NCBI GenBank assembly: GCA_018609965.1
Contig: JAHENP010000153.1
Coordinates: forward strand, 1 to 13,648
Direction of reading: 5' to 3'
DNA from: Haloferacaceae archaeon
GTDB lineage: Archaea > Halobacteriota > Halobacteria > Halobacteriales > Haloferacaceae
DNA length: 13,648 bases
Part shown: positions 1 to 8,001 of the stretch, in pieces
Layout: every line of letters begins with the position of its first letter
Position numbering within the stretch: the stretch's first letter is position 1
Program-made: the position numbers and the translations under genes
Notes under the pieces: model-generated
The model's input: only the letters and a program-made list of their open reading frames with translations
Database searches by the model: none
What the model was told of the DNA's origin: nothing

Positions 1-255
1 CGGTCGGCTGGTGACATCGCCCGCGTTTTTCCGGGGGCGTGGATGGCCGGGTTGTTGCTCGCCTTGCTCACGCAGGCGGCCGGTGCCAAGCTCGGGCGGA
101 TTCTGGCCGGCACACCCGGTCTGTTCGGTGTCGACTGGTTTGTCGGCTTCTTGACGTACACGACCGTGGTCGGCGTTGTCTGCGGGCTCGTCGCCGTCCC
201 GTTGCTCACGTCGAGTGACGCCGGGACGGGGTTCTTCGAGGGGTTGGGCACCTGA
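1..255 (+). CDS. C-terminal part of a membrane protein, 5' end outside the window
   Basis: Frame 1 is open from the first base to the TGA at 253-255, giving the last 84 residues of a protein that begins upstream. The ATG at 43 is probably an internal methionine, since the frame stays open before it. Two hydrophobic stretches are visible: one around the residues WMAGLLLALLTQAAGA and one around FLTYTTVVGVVCGLVAVPLL, each long enough to cross the membrane. A short polar, glycine-rich tail follows. I see no catalytic motif and do not recognise the family. It is convergent with the aspartoacylase-like gene, 42 bases away. Confidence 0.6.
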   Translation, partial: RSAGDIARVFPGAWMAGLLLALLTQAAGAKLGRILAGTPGLFGVDWFVGFLTYTTVVGVVCGLVAVPLLTSSDAGTGFFEGLGT

Positions 256-269
256 CTGCCGGCTGGCAG
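256..269. terminator. Small inverted repeat between convergent genes, possible terminator
   Basis: CTGCC (256-260) and GGCAG (265-269) can form a 5-bp stem with a 4-base loop directly after the stop codon of the + strand membrane protein and before the stop of the convergent hydrolase. There is no T-run, and archaeal termination usually relies on T-rich stretches, so this is only a weak candidate. Confidence 0.2.
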
Positions 270-297
270 ATTCGCGTCTCGGCGCGGTCGTGCCGAC

Positions 298-1251
298 TCA
301 GAGCCGTGTCGCGACACCGACCAACGTCTGGCCGGCGGTGACGGTCGCCTCTCGCGTGATCGAGTACACCAACCCGTCGCGGTCGACGGTCGCGGTCTGG
401 CGCCGTTCGTAGCTGGTCGGGTCGAACACCTCCCCGACCGTCTCCCCCTCTCGGACCGTCTGGCCCAGCGTCAACGCCGGCTCCGGCCGGAACAGCCCCG
501 AGTCGGTCGCCTGCACCCGACCGAGGTGGTTTCGGGCGCGGGTGCCGTCCCACGCGGGCGCGGTCCCGTCCAGCAGTCCGACCTGACGAAATACCCGCAA
601 GAGCCCGTCGACACCCGTCTCGATGGCGTCTTCGACGAGGTGTTTGTTGTGTGCCAGCTCGGGTGTGATCGTCGGAATCCCCTCGCGGCTCGCCGCGACG
701 CGGAACTTCCCGCCGAAGTCGCGGGCCTGCCACTCCGCGTCGGCGTCCTCCCCGGCCGGCTCGGCCAACAACAAGTCGGTGCCGAACGCCTCCGCGAGCC
801 GCCGGCAGTCGTCGTCGTTCTTCCGGTAGACGGTGTGTGTCAGCATCTCCGGGCTCCCAGTGTGGAGGTCGACGGCGTAGTCCGCCTCGCCGGCCAACGC
901 CCACAGCGACGCCGCCATCCGCTCGTGGATCGTGCCGTCGGCCCGCCCCGGCCAACAACGGTTCATGTTCGGGTTGACGCTGTCGAACGCCTCCGGCGTG
1001 GTGTAGCTCACCCGGTCGAAGGTGAGCGGGTCCGCGACGGGGACAGCGACGACCGTTCCGTCGAGGTCCGCGTCCGTGAGGCGGTCGTGGAGCCGGCGCA
1101 GCACCGCCGCGCCGTTGATCTCTCTGCCGTGTTGGGCCGCCTGGACGTACACTGTTGGGTCGCCGCCCCCGTACGTGTGGACCGTCGTGTCGAGTTCGAC
1201 CCCCGACGGGAGTCGGGCGAGTGTGCGTCGGTCCGTCTCGTGACTACTCAT
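298..1251 (-). CDS. Succinylglutamate desuccinylase/aspartoacylase family zinc hydrolase
   Basis: The product is 317 residues. It resembles the AstE/AspA branch of the M14 carboxypeptidase-like metallohydrolases, which cleave an acyl-amide bond with one zinc ion. The zinc-binding pattern is visible: H41 and E44 in QHGREINGA, and H130 in YAVDLHTGSPEM. NPNMNRCWPG (residues 93-102) is another family motif. The C-terminal part (about 230-317) looks like the beta-rich barrel-sandwich domain found in this family. The ATG at 1249-1251 (MSSHETDRR) is preferred over upstream codons because the extension is Arg-rich and unlike the family. A TATA-like element on the minus strand at 1275-1282 lies about 27 bases upstream, which fits a leaderless message. 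It is the last gene of the minus block after hemL. The real substrate cannot be read from sequence. Confidence 0.85.
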   Translation of the reverse strand: MSSHETDRRTLARLPSGVELDTTVHTYGGGDPTVYVQAAQHGREINGAAVLRRLHDRLTDADLDGTVVAVPVADPLTFDRVSYTTPEAFDSVNPNMNRCWPGRADGTIHERMAASLWALAGEADYAVDLHTGSPEMLTHTVYRKNDDDCRRLAEAFGTDLLLAEPAGEDADAEWQARDFGGKFRVAASREGIPTITPELAHNKHLVEDAIETGVDGLLRVFRQVGLLDGTAPAWDGTRARNHLGRVQATDSGLFRPEPALTLGQTVREGETVGEVFDPTSYERRQTATVDRDGLVYSITREATVTAGQTLVGVATRL

Positions 1252-1269
1252 AGCGGTACGTCGGGCGGA

Positions 1270-1285
1270 CGGGGTTTGTACTCTC
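1270..1285 (-). promoter_or_regulatory. TATA-like element of the aspartoacylase-like gene
   Basis: On the minus strand the sequence GAGTACAAACC is centred about 27 bases before the ATG at 1251. That is the usual distance of a haloarchaeal TATA box from a leaderless start. It suggests the gene has its own promoter despite following hemL by 98 bases. Confidence 0.35.
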
Positions 1286-1349
1286 GGTCGTCGTCTCGCG
1301 AGGAGAACGAGATCGCCCCCACCAAACTGTAGCTGGCGTCGCGTAGCGG

Positions 1350-2687
1350 CTACAACGCCTCCTTGTACGCCTCCAACGTCTGTTCGATGTCTTTGGCCGT
1401 GTGGCTGTAGGAGACGAACTGCGACTCGTACTGGTTGGCGGTGAGGAAGATCCCGTGGTCGCGCATCTCCTGCCAGAACACCCGTTCCCACCGTTCGGTG
1501 GCGGCGTCACGCACGTCGTCACCCTCCTTCGGGCACGTGTCGTACCGGGAACACGACTCGCGTTGGGCACAGCCAGCCTCACAGTGCCCCTCGAAGTTGT
1601 CGGGCGCGTCCCGGGTGAAGATCGTCTTGAACATCGACTCCGTGCCGACGACCGTGTACTCGGGGGCCTGATCCGCACAGATGTCCGTCAGTCCCGCGCG
1701 GAGCCGTTCGCCGAGTTCGTTGACGTGGTCGTACACGTCGTGTTCGGCCGCGAACTTCAGGTTCTCGTAGCCGGCGGCCATCGTCACCGGGTGGCCGGAG
1801 AAGGTGCCCGACTGGAACACCTCGCCGCCGGGGGTGAACTGCTCGACGTACTCCGCTTTCCCGCCGATTGCGCCGACTGGGAACCCGCCGCCGATGATCT
1901 TCCCGAACGTCGTAAGATCGGGGTCGATGTCGAACCGGCCCTGCGCACACTGCAGTCCGCCGATCCGGAAGCCGGTGATCACCTCGTCTAACACGAACAG
2001 AGCGCCGTAGTCGTCACACAACTCCCGGATCGTGTCGTGGAACCCGTCGACGGGCATCACGATCCCCAGGTTCCCCAGGATCGGCTCTGTCAACACCGCG
2101 GCGATCTCGTGGCCGTGGTGGTCGAACACCTCCCGCAGGGTGTCGGTGTCGTTGAACGGCACCGGGATCGTGTGTTTCGCGAAGTCCTCGGGAATCCCCG
2201 GCGAGGATGGGCTGGGGTGGCCCGGCTCCCCCTCGACGAGGGTGGACTCCTGGGCGCCGTGGTAGCCACCCTGCATGACGACGATCTTGTCGCGGCCGGT
2301 GATCGCGCGGGCGAGCCGCACCGCGGAGACGGTCGCCTCCGTCCCGGAGTTGACGAACCGGAGCATCTCCACGGAGGGGACGTGCCGGGCGACAAACTCC
2401 GCGTGGTCCACCTCGATCTCCGTGGGGGCGCCGTACATCGGCCCCTCGGCAACGTGGCGTTGGACCGCCGCCGTCACCGGCTCCGGCAGGTCGTGGCCGT
2501 ACAACAGGGGGCCGTACCCCATCACGTAGTCGAGATACCGGTTGCCGTCCTCGTCGATGACGTGGGCGCCGTCGCCGCGCTGGACGAAGAACGGGTACGG
2601 CTTCGTCGCCCGGACGGAGGAGTTGACCCCACCCGCGAGTACGGAGAGGCCACGGTCGTAGAGATCGCGCGACTGCTCGTGTGACAT
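1350..2687 (-). CDS. hemL: Glutamate-1-semialdehyde 2,1-aminomutase
   Basis: This PLP enzyme converts glutamate-1-semialdehyde to 5-aminolevulinate, the last step of the C5 route to tetrapyrroles. The protein has 445 residues, a little above the usual 425-430. Fold type I aminotransferase features are clear: [14 protein letters not shown] (114-127), YHG at 142-144, the PLP-nitrogen aspartate D234 in [10 protein letters not shown], and the Schiff-base lysine K263 in [15 protein letters not shown]. The N-terminal [11 protein letters not shown] motif is typical of HemL. The start at 2685-2687 ([13 protein letters not shown]) matches the family N-terminus; the longer open frame upstream is low-complexity Arg/Pro sequence. 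An unusual insertion with four cysteines (C369, C373, C379, C385) accounts for part of the extra length. The gene lies 49 bases after the acidic coiled-coil gene, in the same direction as hemC-sumT-hemD. Confidence 0.96.
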   Translation of the reverse strand: MSHEQSRDLYDRGLSVLAGGVNSSVRATKPYPFFVQRGDGAHVIDEDGNRYLDYVMGYGPLLYGHDLPEPVTAAVQRHVAEGPMYGAPTEIEVDHAEFVARHVPSVEMLRFVNSGTEATVSAVRLARAITGRDKIVVMQGGYHGAQESTLVEGEPGHPSPSSPGIPEDFAKHTIPVPFNDTDTLREVFDHHGHEIAAVLTEPILGNLGIVMPVDGFHDTIRELCDDYGALFVLDEVITGFRIGGLQCAQGRFDIDPDLTTFGKIIGGGFPVGAIGGKAEYVEQFTPGGEVFQSGTFSGHPVTMAAGYENLKFAAEHDVYDHVNELGERLRAGLTDICADQAPEYTVVGTESMFKTIFTRDAPDNFEGHCEAGCAQRESCSRYDTCPKEGDDVRDAATERWERVFWQEMRDHGIFLTANQYESQFVSYSHTAKDIEQTLEAYKEAL

Positions 2688-2736
2688 ATCGCTCGGTTCG
2701 ACCGCGTGCCGGAAAGGCGTTTCTGGCTGTGGGCGG

Positions 2737-3672
2737 TCACTCCGACTCGGACGCGTCCTCGGTCGTGTCGTCGGTATCCTCGTCTTCCTCGGAGATGGGA
2801 TCAATCTCTTCGAGTTCCCCGGAATCGGGTTCCCCGGAATCGAGGTCCTCGATAAAGTCATCGAGGTCCTCGTCTTCCATCTTGGCTGCGGGTGAGAACG
2901 TGTTACTCAGCGACGAAAGAGACTCGGTGACCTGTTCGAGGACGTGTCTGGCGACCTCGGTAACCGTCGCGTCGGCAGTCGTCGCGAGTTCCGTCACGGT
3001 CGGAAACCCCTCCAAACAGGAGTCGACGAGTGCACCGAGTTGGTCGCTATAATCTGTGAGCGGCTTCGGGGAGGCGACCGGATCAAGCACGGCCGTTCTG
3101 AGGCTGTCCCGGTGTTCGATGAGCACACTACGGGTCGTGTCGAGTCGCTCAACGGTTCGCCCGAGGGCGTCGATATCCACGGACACTGCGTCGGTCGGGT
3201 TATCATGTTTCTCAACGGCTGCTCCCGTTGCCTCTATCCGACTCACGAGCAGGTCTATGCGTTCAACGAGAACACCAAGCACCGCCGCCCAGTTGTTGTA
3301 CACTGGTGTGTGTGTCTCGGTTACTTCCTCGAACGGTCGCAGGAGCGTGACCCTGTCATCGTCGACAGTGACGACGTTCTCTTCATCTAAGTAACCCAAC
3401 ACGGCCGCTGCCCCGCGCCGGTCACCGACACTGACCGTCGGGGAGACCCTCGTAGCCGACAACACGCGGTCTCGCGACAACACAGCGCTGCCATCGGTCT
3501 CAAACGAGAGGGAACCATCACCCGCTTGGAGCCAGTCGGCGACGAGCGGCTCCCAGCCGGCGACGACATCGTCTCGGTCGGTGAGCGCTGCGTTGAACGT
3601 CACCTGCTCCCCGTCGGCCGATTCGGCAGTCACCGACCCGTCTGTCACCGCGAACTGATCGAACGTCGTCAT
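2737..3672 (-). CDS. Acidic coiled-coil protein of unknown function within the tetrapyrrole cluster
   Basis: The product is 311 residues and I do not recognise the family. The N-terminal third (about 1-115) looks like mixed alpha/beta structure. Residues about 118-260 read as long amphipathic helices ([20 protein letters not shown], then segments rich in Leu, Ile and Val at heptad-like spacing). The last 47 residues are almost purely acidic ([12 protein letters not shown], then [18 protein letters not shown]) and probably disordered. There is no signal peptide, membrane helix or cysteine-based metal site apart from one Cys. The acidic tail is encoded by short tandem repeats around 2814-2875. 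The ATG at 3670-3672 is the only sensible start. It sits between hemD (45 bases upstream) and hemL (49 bases downstream), so it is probably transcribed with them. A role in tetrapyrrole metabolism is inferred from position only. Confidence 0.8.
   Translation of the reverse strand: MTTFDQFAVTDGSVTAESADGEQVTFNAALTDRDDVVAGWEPLVADWLQAGDGSLSFETDGSAVLSRDRVLSATRVSPTVSVGDRRGAAAVLGYLDEENVVTVDDDRVTLLRPFEEVTETHTPVYNNWAAVLGVLVERIDLLVSRIEATGAAVEKHDNPTDAVSVDIDALGRTVERLDTTRSVLIEHRDSLRTAVLDPVASPKPLTDYSDQLGALVDSCLEGFPTVTELATTADATVTEVARHVLEQVTESLSSLSNTFSPAAKMEDEDLDDFIEDLDSGEPDSGELEEIDPISEEDEDTDDTTEDASESE
2812..2876 (-). repeat. Short tandem repeats coding for the acidic tail
   Basis: On the + strand a GTTCCCCGGAATCG unit occurs twice in tandem (from 2814 and 2829), and TCGAGGTCCTCG occurs twice within the next 45 bases. 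They encode the repeated [10 protein letters not shown] and DLDDFIEDL segments. This looks like local duplication inside a disordered tail. Confidence 0.6.
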
Positions 3673-3717
3673 CGGTTCCGACGTATGTGGGGAGAGGCTT
3701 CAAGACGGCGGCTGTCG

Positions 3718-4464
3718 TCACTCCTCGCGGTGTGTCGGTGCCGCCCGTTCGACGACCGTGGTCGCCAGCGTCTCGAAGGTCGCTTCCTCGGGTACCACGC
3801 TCACCGCGATCCCGTGGTCCCGGGCGGTCTCGGCGGTCGGCTCGCCGATGCAACCGACGACGGCGTCACCCAACCCTTCGACGGCGGCCTCACGAACGCC
3901 GCGTTCGCTGGCCGCGTCGAGGAAGTGGTCGACCGTCAGCGAGGAGGTGAACAACGCCGCCTCTAATTCGCCGGCGGCCGCCCGCTCGGCCGACTCGCCG
4001 GCGCCTGCGGGCCGCACCAGCCGGTAGAGAACAGTCTCTGTGGTCTCGATTCCGGCGTCGCGAAGCCCGTCCAACAACACCGCCGAGCCGTGGTCCGACC
4101 GCGCAACCTCCACGGTCGCGTCGGGTTCGACAGTCCCGGCGAGCGCGTCGACCAACCCCGCAGAGGAGTACTCCTCGGGGACGAGATCCACTGTCCACCC
4201 GACTTCGCGGGCGGCGTCGGCCGTCGCCGGGCCGATACACGCCAACCGCCCCGCCGGCGACCAGTCGCTCGCGGCGGCCAACTCCACGCCGGTTTTCGAG
4301 GTGAGCACTGTCCAGTCTGCCGCGCCGGGGGTCGCGCCGGTCGGCTCGATCGCCAACATCGGATCGGGAACCGGCGTCGCGCCCAGCGACTCCAACAGCT
4401 CGACTGCCGCCGTGATCCGTTCGTCGTCCGGGCGGAAGACGGCCGCGCGAACCTCGCTCGTCAC
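3718..4464 (-). CDS. hemD: Uroporphyrinogen-III synthase
   Basis: HemD closes the linear tetrapyrrole hydroxymethylbilane and inverts ring D to give uroporphyrinogen III. The family is weakly conserved, so the call rests on the two-domain layout and neighbours. VLTSKTGVE (about 53-61) and CIGPATADAAREVGWTVDLVP (about 75-95) belong to the first half. ALFTSSLTVDHFL and VGCIGEPTAETARDHGI in the second half repeat the 'TS...V...F' and 'IG..TA..A...G' patterns typical of HemD. The length of 248 residues is normal. The start is GTG at 4462-4464, overlapping the TGA of sumT as GTGA, which implies translational coupling. The order hemC-sumT-hemD supports the call strongly. Confidence 0.92.
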   Translation of the reverse strand: MTSEVRAAVFRPDDERITAAVELLESLGATPVPDPMLAIEPTGATPGAADWTVLTSKTGVELAAASDWSPAGRLACIGPATADAAREVGWTVDLVPEEYSSAGLVDALAGTVEPDATVEVARSDHGSAVLLDGLRDAGIETTETVLYRLVRPAGAGESAERAAAGELEAALFTSSLTVDHFLDAASERGVREAAVEGLGDAVVGCIGEPTAETARDHGIAVSVVPEEATFETLATTVVERAAPTHREE

Positions 4465-5297
4465 GCGTCGTCACCCCTTTCGGTCGAGTCCGTGTGGGTT
4501 GTCTCTGCAGTCGCGTCGGCGTCACCCCGCCCGCGGAGGAACGCAACCAACTCCTCGCGGTAGGCGGCGACCTCCCCGATCACCGTGATTGCTGGTGGTT
4601 CGATCCCGGCGGCGTCGCGGGCGTCGACGATCGTGTCGAGTGTGCCAGTGACGACGCGCATCGCCGGCCACGTTCCGCGTTCGACGAGTGCGACCGGGGT
4701 CTCCGGAGCGAGCCCCGCCGAGCGCAGTTCGGCGGTGTACTCCGGGAGTTTGCCCACGCCCATCAACACGACGATGGTGCCGCCGGTGTCGGCGAGTGCC
4801 GGCCAGTCGACCGACGACTCCGCTTTGGTGGGGTCCTCGTGGCCGGTGACGAACGACACCGAGGAGACGTGATCGCGGTGGGTGACGGGGATGCCCGCGA
4901 CCCCGGGTGCGGCGATCGGCGACGTGACGCCGGGGACGACCTCGAAGGGAATCCCCGCCTCGGCGAGCACTTCCGCCTCCTCGCCGCCGCGGCCGAACAC
5001 GAACGGATCACCACCCTTCAGCCGGACGACCTGTTTCCCCTCGCGAGCGAGTTCGACCAGCCGTTCGTTCGTGTACGACTGGCTCGTCCGGTCGCCGCCG
5101 GCGCGTTTCCCCACGTCCTCGCGTCGCTGTGCCGGGATCGACTCGATGATCTCCGGGCCCGGCAGCTTGTCGTGGAGCACCACGTCCGCCTCCTGCAGGA
5201 GCCGGCGCGCCTTGACGGTCAACAGCTCCGGGTCACCCGGTCCCGAGCCGACGAGGGAGACAACACCAGTCGCGTCGCTGTCGTCCGTGTCGCTCAT
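4461..5297 (-). CDS. cobA: Uroporphyrinogen-III C-methyltransferase (SUMT)
   Basis: SUMT uses two S-adenosylmethionine molecules to methylate C2 and C7 of uroporphyrinogen III, giving precorrin-2 for siroheme, cobalamin and the siroheme-dependent heme route. Family motifs are strong: VGSGPGDPELLT (16-27), YxxxL-type segment DVVLHDKL (38-45), VRLKGGDPFVFGRGGEE (91-107), PGVTSPIAAPGVAGIPVTHRD and a PAITVIGEV segment near the end. The length is 278 residues from the ATG at 5295-5297. A GTG two codons upstream (5303) is an alternative start that overlaps the hemC TGA as GTGA. I chose ATG because GGTGA, part of the archaeal Shine-Dalgarno sequence, lies 6 bases before it. No CysG-type dehydrogenase/ferrochelatase domain is fused. 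Confidence 0.95.
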   Translation of the reverse strand: MSDTDDSDATGVVSLVGSGPGDPELLTVKARRLLQEADVVLHDKLPGPEIIESIPAQRREDVGKRAGGDRTSQSYTNERLVELAREGKQVVRLKGGDPFVFGRGGEEAEVLAEAGIPFEVVPGVTSPIAAPGVAGIPVTHRDHVSSVSFVTGHEDPTKAESSVDWPALADTGGTIVVLMGVGKLPEYTAELRSAGLAPETPVALVERGTWPAMRVVTGTLDTIVDARDAAGIEPPAITVIGEVAAYREELVAFLRGRGDADATAETTHTDSTERGDDA

Positions 5298-5299
5298 AC

Positions 5300-6376
5300 T
5301 CACTCACCCGCCGTCTCGGCGCGTGCCTCGTCGATCAGTTCGGCGGCACCACGCTCTGCGAGTTCGGCCGCAAACTCACGGGCGGCCTCGGCGTGTCGCT
5401 CCGCCGGCAGGTCCCGCGACTCGCTGACCTCGCGGTCACCGTCCGTCGACGACACCCGGACGCGGACGGAGACGTGTTCCCCCTGGAGGAGCGCGTGGAC
5501 ACCGATCGGCGCGACACAGCCGCCACCCAACTCCGCGAGCAGTGTCCGTTCGACGGTGGTGGTGACGCGCGTCGGCGGGTGGTCGATCGCGTCGGTGACC
5601 GTCTCGCGTGCCTCGCTTGTCGCGGTCGTCACCGCCAACGCCCCCTGCCCGGGCGCGGGGACGAACTCCGAGCGAGGGAGCCGTTCCGTCTCGAACGCCG
5701 AGTGCCTGTAGAGGTTCGACCGCCTGAGCCCCGCCTCAGCGAGCACGATCGCGTCGTACTCCGTCTCCGGCCGTCGTTCCAACGCCGCCTGTTCCAACTG
5801 TGTGAGGTCGGCGAACCAGTCGTCTGGGCGCTGGTCGAACTCCTCGTCGGTGTCCCCCTCCTCGGCGGCGACGCGGCGTTCGTGTTCCGTCTGGAGCCCC
5901 GGCGCGAGCAGTTTCTGGACTCGGGTGTCGACGTTGCCTCGCAACGGCTCGACAGAGAGATCCGGCCGGTTGGCGAGCAGTTGCGCCTGTCGGCGAAGCG
6001 ACCCTGTCCCGACCGTCGCGCCGACGAGCAGGTCGTCCAACCCGGTCCCGTCGGGCGTGACGAGCACGTCACCCGCGGGCGCTCGGGCGGGCACCCCGCC
6101 GACGGACAGCTCCGGCGGCTTCTCCGTCGGCATGTCCTTCATCGAGTGGACGGCCGCGTCCGCCGCGCCGTCCAACACCTGTTCGTCGACCGCGCGGACG
6201 AACGCGCCGGTCTTCCCCAGCTCCGTGATCAGTTCGTCGCGAACCCGATCACCGTGTGTTTCGACGCGGTGGAGTTCCACATCGCGCCGTCGTGTCGCCA
6301 GCGACGACCTGATCTGCTCGGCTTGTGCCACCGCGAGCGCCGAGCTTCGCGTCGCTAACGTGAACGTCTCGCTCAT
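5300..6376 (-). CDS. hemC: Hydroxymethylbilane synthase (porphobilinogen deaminase)
   Basis: HemC joins four porphobilinogens into hydroxymethylbilane on a covalently bound dipyrromethane primer. The primer cysteine is C287 in ELGGGCVAPIGVHA. Other signature segments are TRSSALAVAQAE (9-20), HSMKDMPTE (77-85), GTGSLRRQAQL (123-133) and LRGNVDTR (145-152). The length of 358 residues exceeds the bacterial 310. The excess is mainly an acidic stretch at about 161-205 between LRGNVDTRVQKLLAPG and the YDAIVLAEAGLRR motif, most likely a haloarchaeal insertion. The ATG at 6374-6376 (MSETFTLATRSS) is chosen over an ATG seven codons upstream because it matches the family and has a TATA-like TTAAC element about 28 bases before it. 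It is the first gene of the hemC-sumT-hemD run. Confidence 0.96.
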   Translation of the reverse strand: MSETFTLATRSSALAVAQAEQIRSSLATRRRDVELHRVETHGDRVRDELITELGKTGAFVRAVDEQVLDGAADAAVHSMKDMPTEKPPELSVGGVPARAPAGDVLVTPDGTGLDDLLVGATVGTGSLRRQAQLLANRPDLSVEPLRGNVDTRVQKLLAPGLQTEHERRVAAEEGDTDEEFDQRPDDWFADLTQLEQAALERRPETEYDAIVLAEAGLRRSNLYRHSAFETERLPRSEFVPAPGQGALAVTTATSEARETVTDAIDHPPTRVTTTVERTLLAELGGGCVAPIGVHALLQGEHVSVRVRVSSTDGDREVSESRDLPAERHAEAAREFAAELAERGAAELIDEARAETAGE

Positions 6377-6396
6377 ACCCGGCCGTCCGCCCGACA

Positions 6397-6411
6397 CGGG
6401 GTTAACCCGCT
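6397..6411 (-). promoter_or_regulatory. Putative hemC promoter (TATA-like element)
   Basis: On the minus strand GCGGGTTAACCCCG is centred about 28 bases before the hemC ATG at 6376, the distance expected for a leaderless or very short-leader transcript. This would be the promoter for the tetrapyrrole block. Confidence 0.4.
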
Positions 6412-6507
6412 CGGTCTGGGTGGCTCCCGGCGTACGGGGTGAGGCATGGACGACGGCGAGCCAACGGCAGGGTAGACGGCAGTGTGCAGGGTTGGCAACG
6501 GCCGCCG

Positions 6508-6521
6508 CCGAAACTTATACT
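6508..6521 (+). promoter_or_regulatory. Promoter of the membrane histidine kinase
   Basis: CCGAAACTTATACT combines a BRE-like CGAAA with a TTATA box, centred about 27 bases before the GTG at 6544. This is one of the clearest haloarchaeal promoters in the window. Its position implies transcription starting at or within a base or two of the start codon. Confidence 0.65.
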
Positions 6522-6543
6522 ACACGCCCGCCAACACCGAGCA

Positions 6544-7962
6544 GTGGCAGACTCCTCCACCCTGGCGCGGGTCGGCGGCCCGGCGGTGGTCGTGTTCGCG
6601 CTCGTGCCCGCGACGGTTCACGCCCGACAGCTAACGCTCGCCGTCGGGCTCGAACAGGCGGTGATCGGCGGTGTCCTCCCGTTGGGTGTATCGTTGGCGG
6701 TCGCCGCATACGGTATCGTGTTGACCCGTCGCGACGACGACATCGGGGGGGTGGCTGCCGCCGGCGGGGTCGTCGTCGGGACGCTGCTGACGGCGGCGGT
6801 CGCGCTGTGGGCCGTCGGTGGTGGGGTCGTCACCGACGCCAACATGGCGCGGCCGGCGGTGGTCGCCGCACACGTCCTCACTGCCGGGCTGGCGGTCGGG
6901 GGCGCACTCGGCGCGCTCGCCGAACGGGTCCGGCGGACGGAGCGGGTCGCCGAGCGTCTGTTCGACGGGCTGTCGAACCCCGTCGCCCGGGTCGTCCGCG
7001 AGGAGAGCCAACGCCGGGTCGTCGAGGTGAACGAGGCGTTCCGTCAGACGTTCGGGCCGGAGCGCCCGCACGTCGGCAGCCCGCTGAGTGCGTGTCTCCG
7101 CCCGGCCGACGGGGAGGGGTCGGTCGACGACGTACTGGAGGCGGAGGTGGCCGCCCGCTCACACCTCACGTGTGGCGTCGCGGGCGGCGGGGACGGCGTC
7201 CGGGAGTTCCGTGTTTCGCGGGTGCCCGTCGACGATCCAGAGGAGTTTGTCGTTCTCGCGGACGTGACGGCCCGACGCCGGCGAGAACGACGGCTCTCCG
7301 TGCTCAACCGGGTGTTGCGTCACGACCTCCGGACCGCGGTCAACGTGATCGACGGGCAGGCGACGGCGCTGGCCGACCGGCTCGACCGGGCGGCACCGGA
7401 ACTCGATGCCGTCGCGCGCCAGACCGACGGGTTGCTCAGGCTGTCGGAACGTGCCCGGCAGTTGGAGTCGCTCGTCGCCGGCGAGACGGCGGCGACGGAG
7501 ACCGACCTCGCGGCGCTGGCCCGGGAACGGGTCGGCGAGTTCCGAGACCGGGACCACAGTGTCACCGTCGAGACGGCGCTCCCGGCGTCGCCGGTCACTG
7601 TCCGAGGGAACGAACTGCTCGGGGCGGCCGTCGACGAACTGCTCGACAACGTCGCACACCACGCCGGCCCGGCGACGACCGCTCGCGTCGAACTCACCCG
7701 CGAGGGGGGGATGGCGACGCTGACCGTCGCCGACGACGGTCCCGGGTTGCCGGAGACGGAGGCGGCCGTCGTCGACCGGACCACCGAGTCCGATCTCGAC
7801 CACGCCAGCGGGGTCGGGCTGTGGTTCGTCACGTGGGTGCTCGTCGAACTCGGCGGCGAGGTGACCGTCGACGGTGACGACGGCACGACCGTCGCGCTCC
7901 ACGTCCCGTTGGCGACTGCCGACGGGGGCACTACAGAGACAGACGCCCACCAAACGGGGTGA
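6544..7962 (+). CDS. Membrane-bound sensor histidine kinase with four helices and PAS-like domain
   Basis: The protein of 472 residues has four hydrophobic segments (about 10-25, 37-60, 68-95 and 103-126). A PAS-like region follows (about 135-245, with the typical LFDGLSNPVARV start and an EEFVVLADVT end). The HisKA H-box is RVLRHDLRTAVNVI with phospho-acceptor H260. The HATPase domain shows an N-box at ELLDNVAHHA (N369), a G1 box at DDGPG (397-401) and a G2 box at SGVGLW (422-427). It should autophosphorylate and pass phosphate to a response regulator, but none is nearby. The ligand is unknown. The start is GTG at 6544. An ATG at 6439 in the same frame would add 35 residues but lies upstream of the TATA box, so it would not be on the transcript. 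It is convergent with the next kinase, 39 bases away. Confidence 0.9.
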   Translation: MADSSTLARVGGPAVVVFALVPATVHARQLTLAVGLEQAVIGGVLPLGVSLAVAAYGIVLTRRDDDIGGVAAAGGVVVGTLLTAAVALWAVGGGVVTDANMARPAVVAAHVLTAGLAVGGALGALAERVRRTERVAERLFDGLSNPVARVVREESQRRVVEVNEAFRQTFGPERPHVGSPLSACLRPADGEGSVDDVLEAEVAARSHLTCGVAGGGDGVREFRVSRVPVDDPEEFVVLADVTARRRRERRLSVLNRVLRHDLRTAVNVIDGQATALADRLDRAAPELDAVARQTDGLLRLSERARQLESLVAGETAATETDLAALARERVGEFRDRDHSVTVETALPASPVTVRGNELLGAAVDELLDNVAHHAGPATTARVELTREGGMATLTVADDGPGLPETEAAVVDRTTESDLDHASGVGLWFVTWVLVELGGEVTVDGDDGTTVALHVPLATADGGTTETDAHQTG

Positions 7963-8001
7963 GGTCACTGAGCGAGCGGTGTTTGCTTCTGGGACCGGCA
8001 G

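Noticed and set aside
526..1332. + strand frame opposite the aspartoacylase-like gene
   Set aside because: The minus frame has zinc-site motifs and family length; this one is a shadow.
2037..2684. + strand frame opposite hemL
   Set aside because: It is a shadow of hemL, whose PLP motifs are unmistakable.
4494..5711. + strand frame of 405 codons opposite sumT and hemC
   Set aside because: Arg/Val-rich composition with no motif, wholly antisense to two clear enzymes.
6439..6543. Upstream extension of the membrane kinase from ATG 6439
   Set aside because: It precedes the TATA box at 6514-6519, is Arg/Gln-rich, and is unlike a sensor N-terminus.
5802..7877. Very long + strand frame of 691 codons across hemC and the membrane kinase
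   Set aside because: It overlaps two well-supported genes on opposite strands, is Arg/Pro/Ser-rich, and has no recognisable motif. This is typical of shadow frames in GC-rich DNA.
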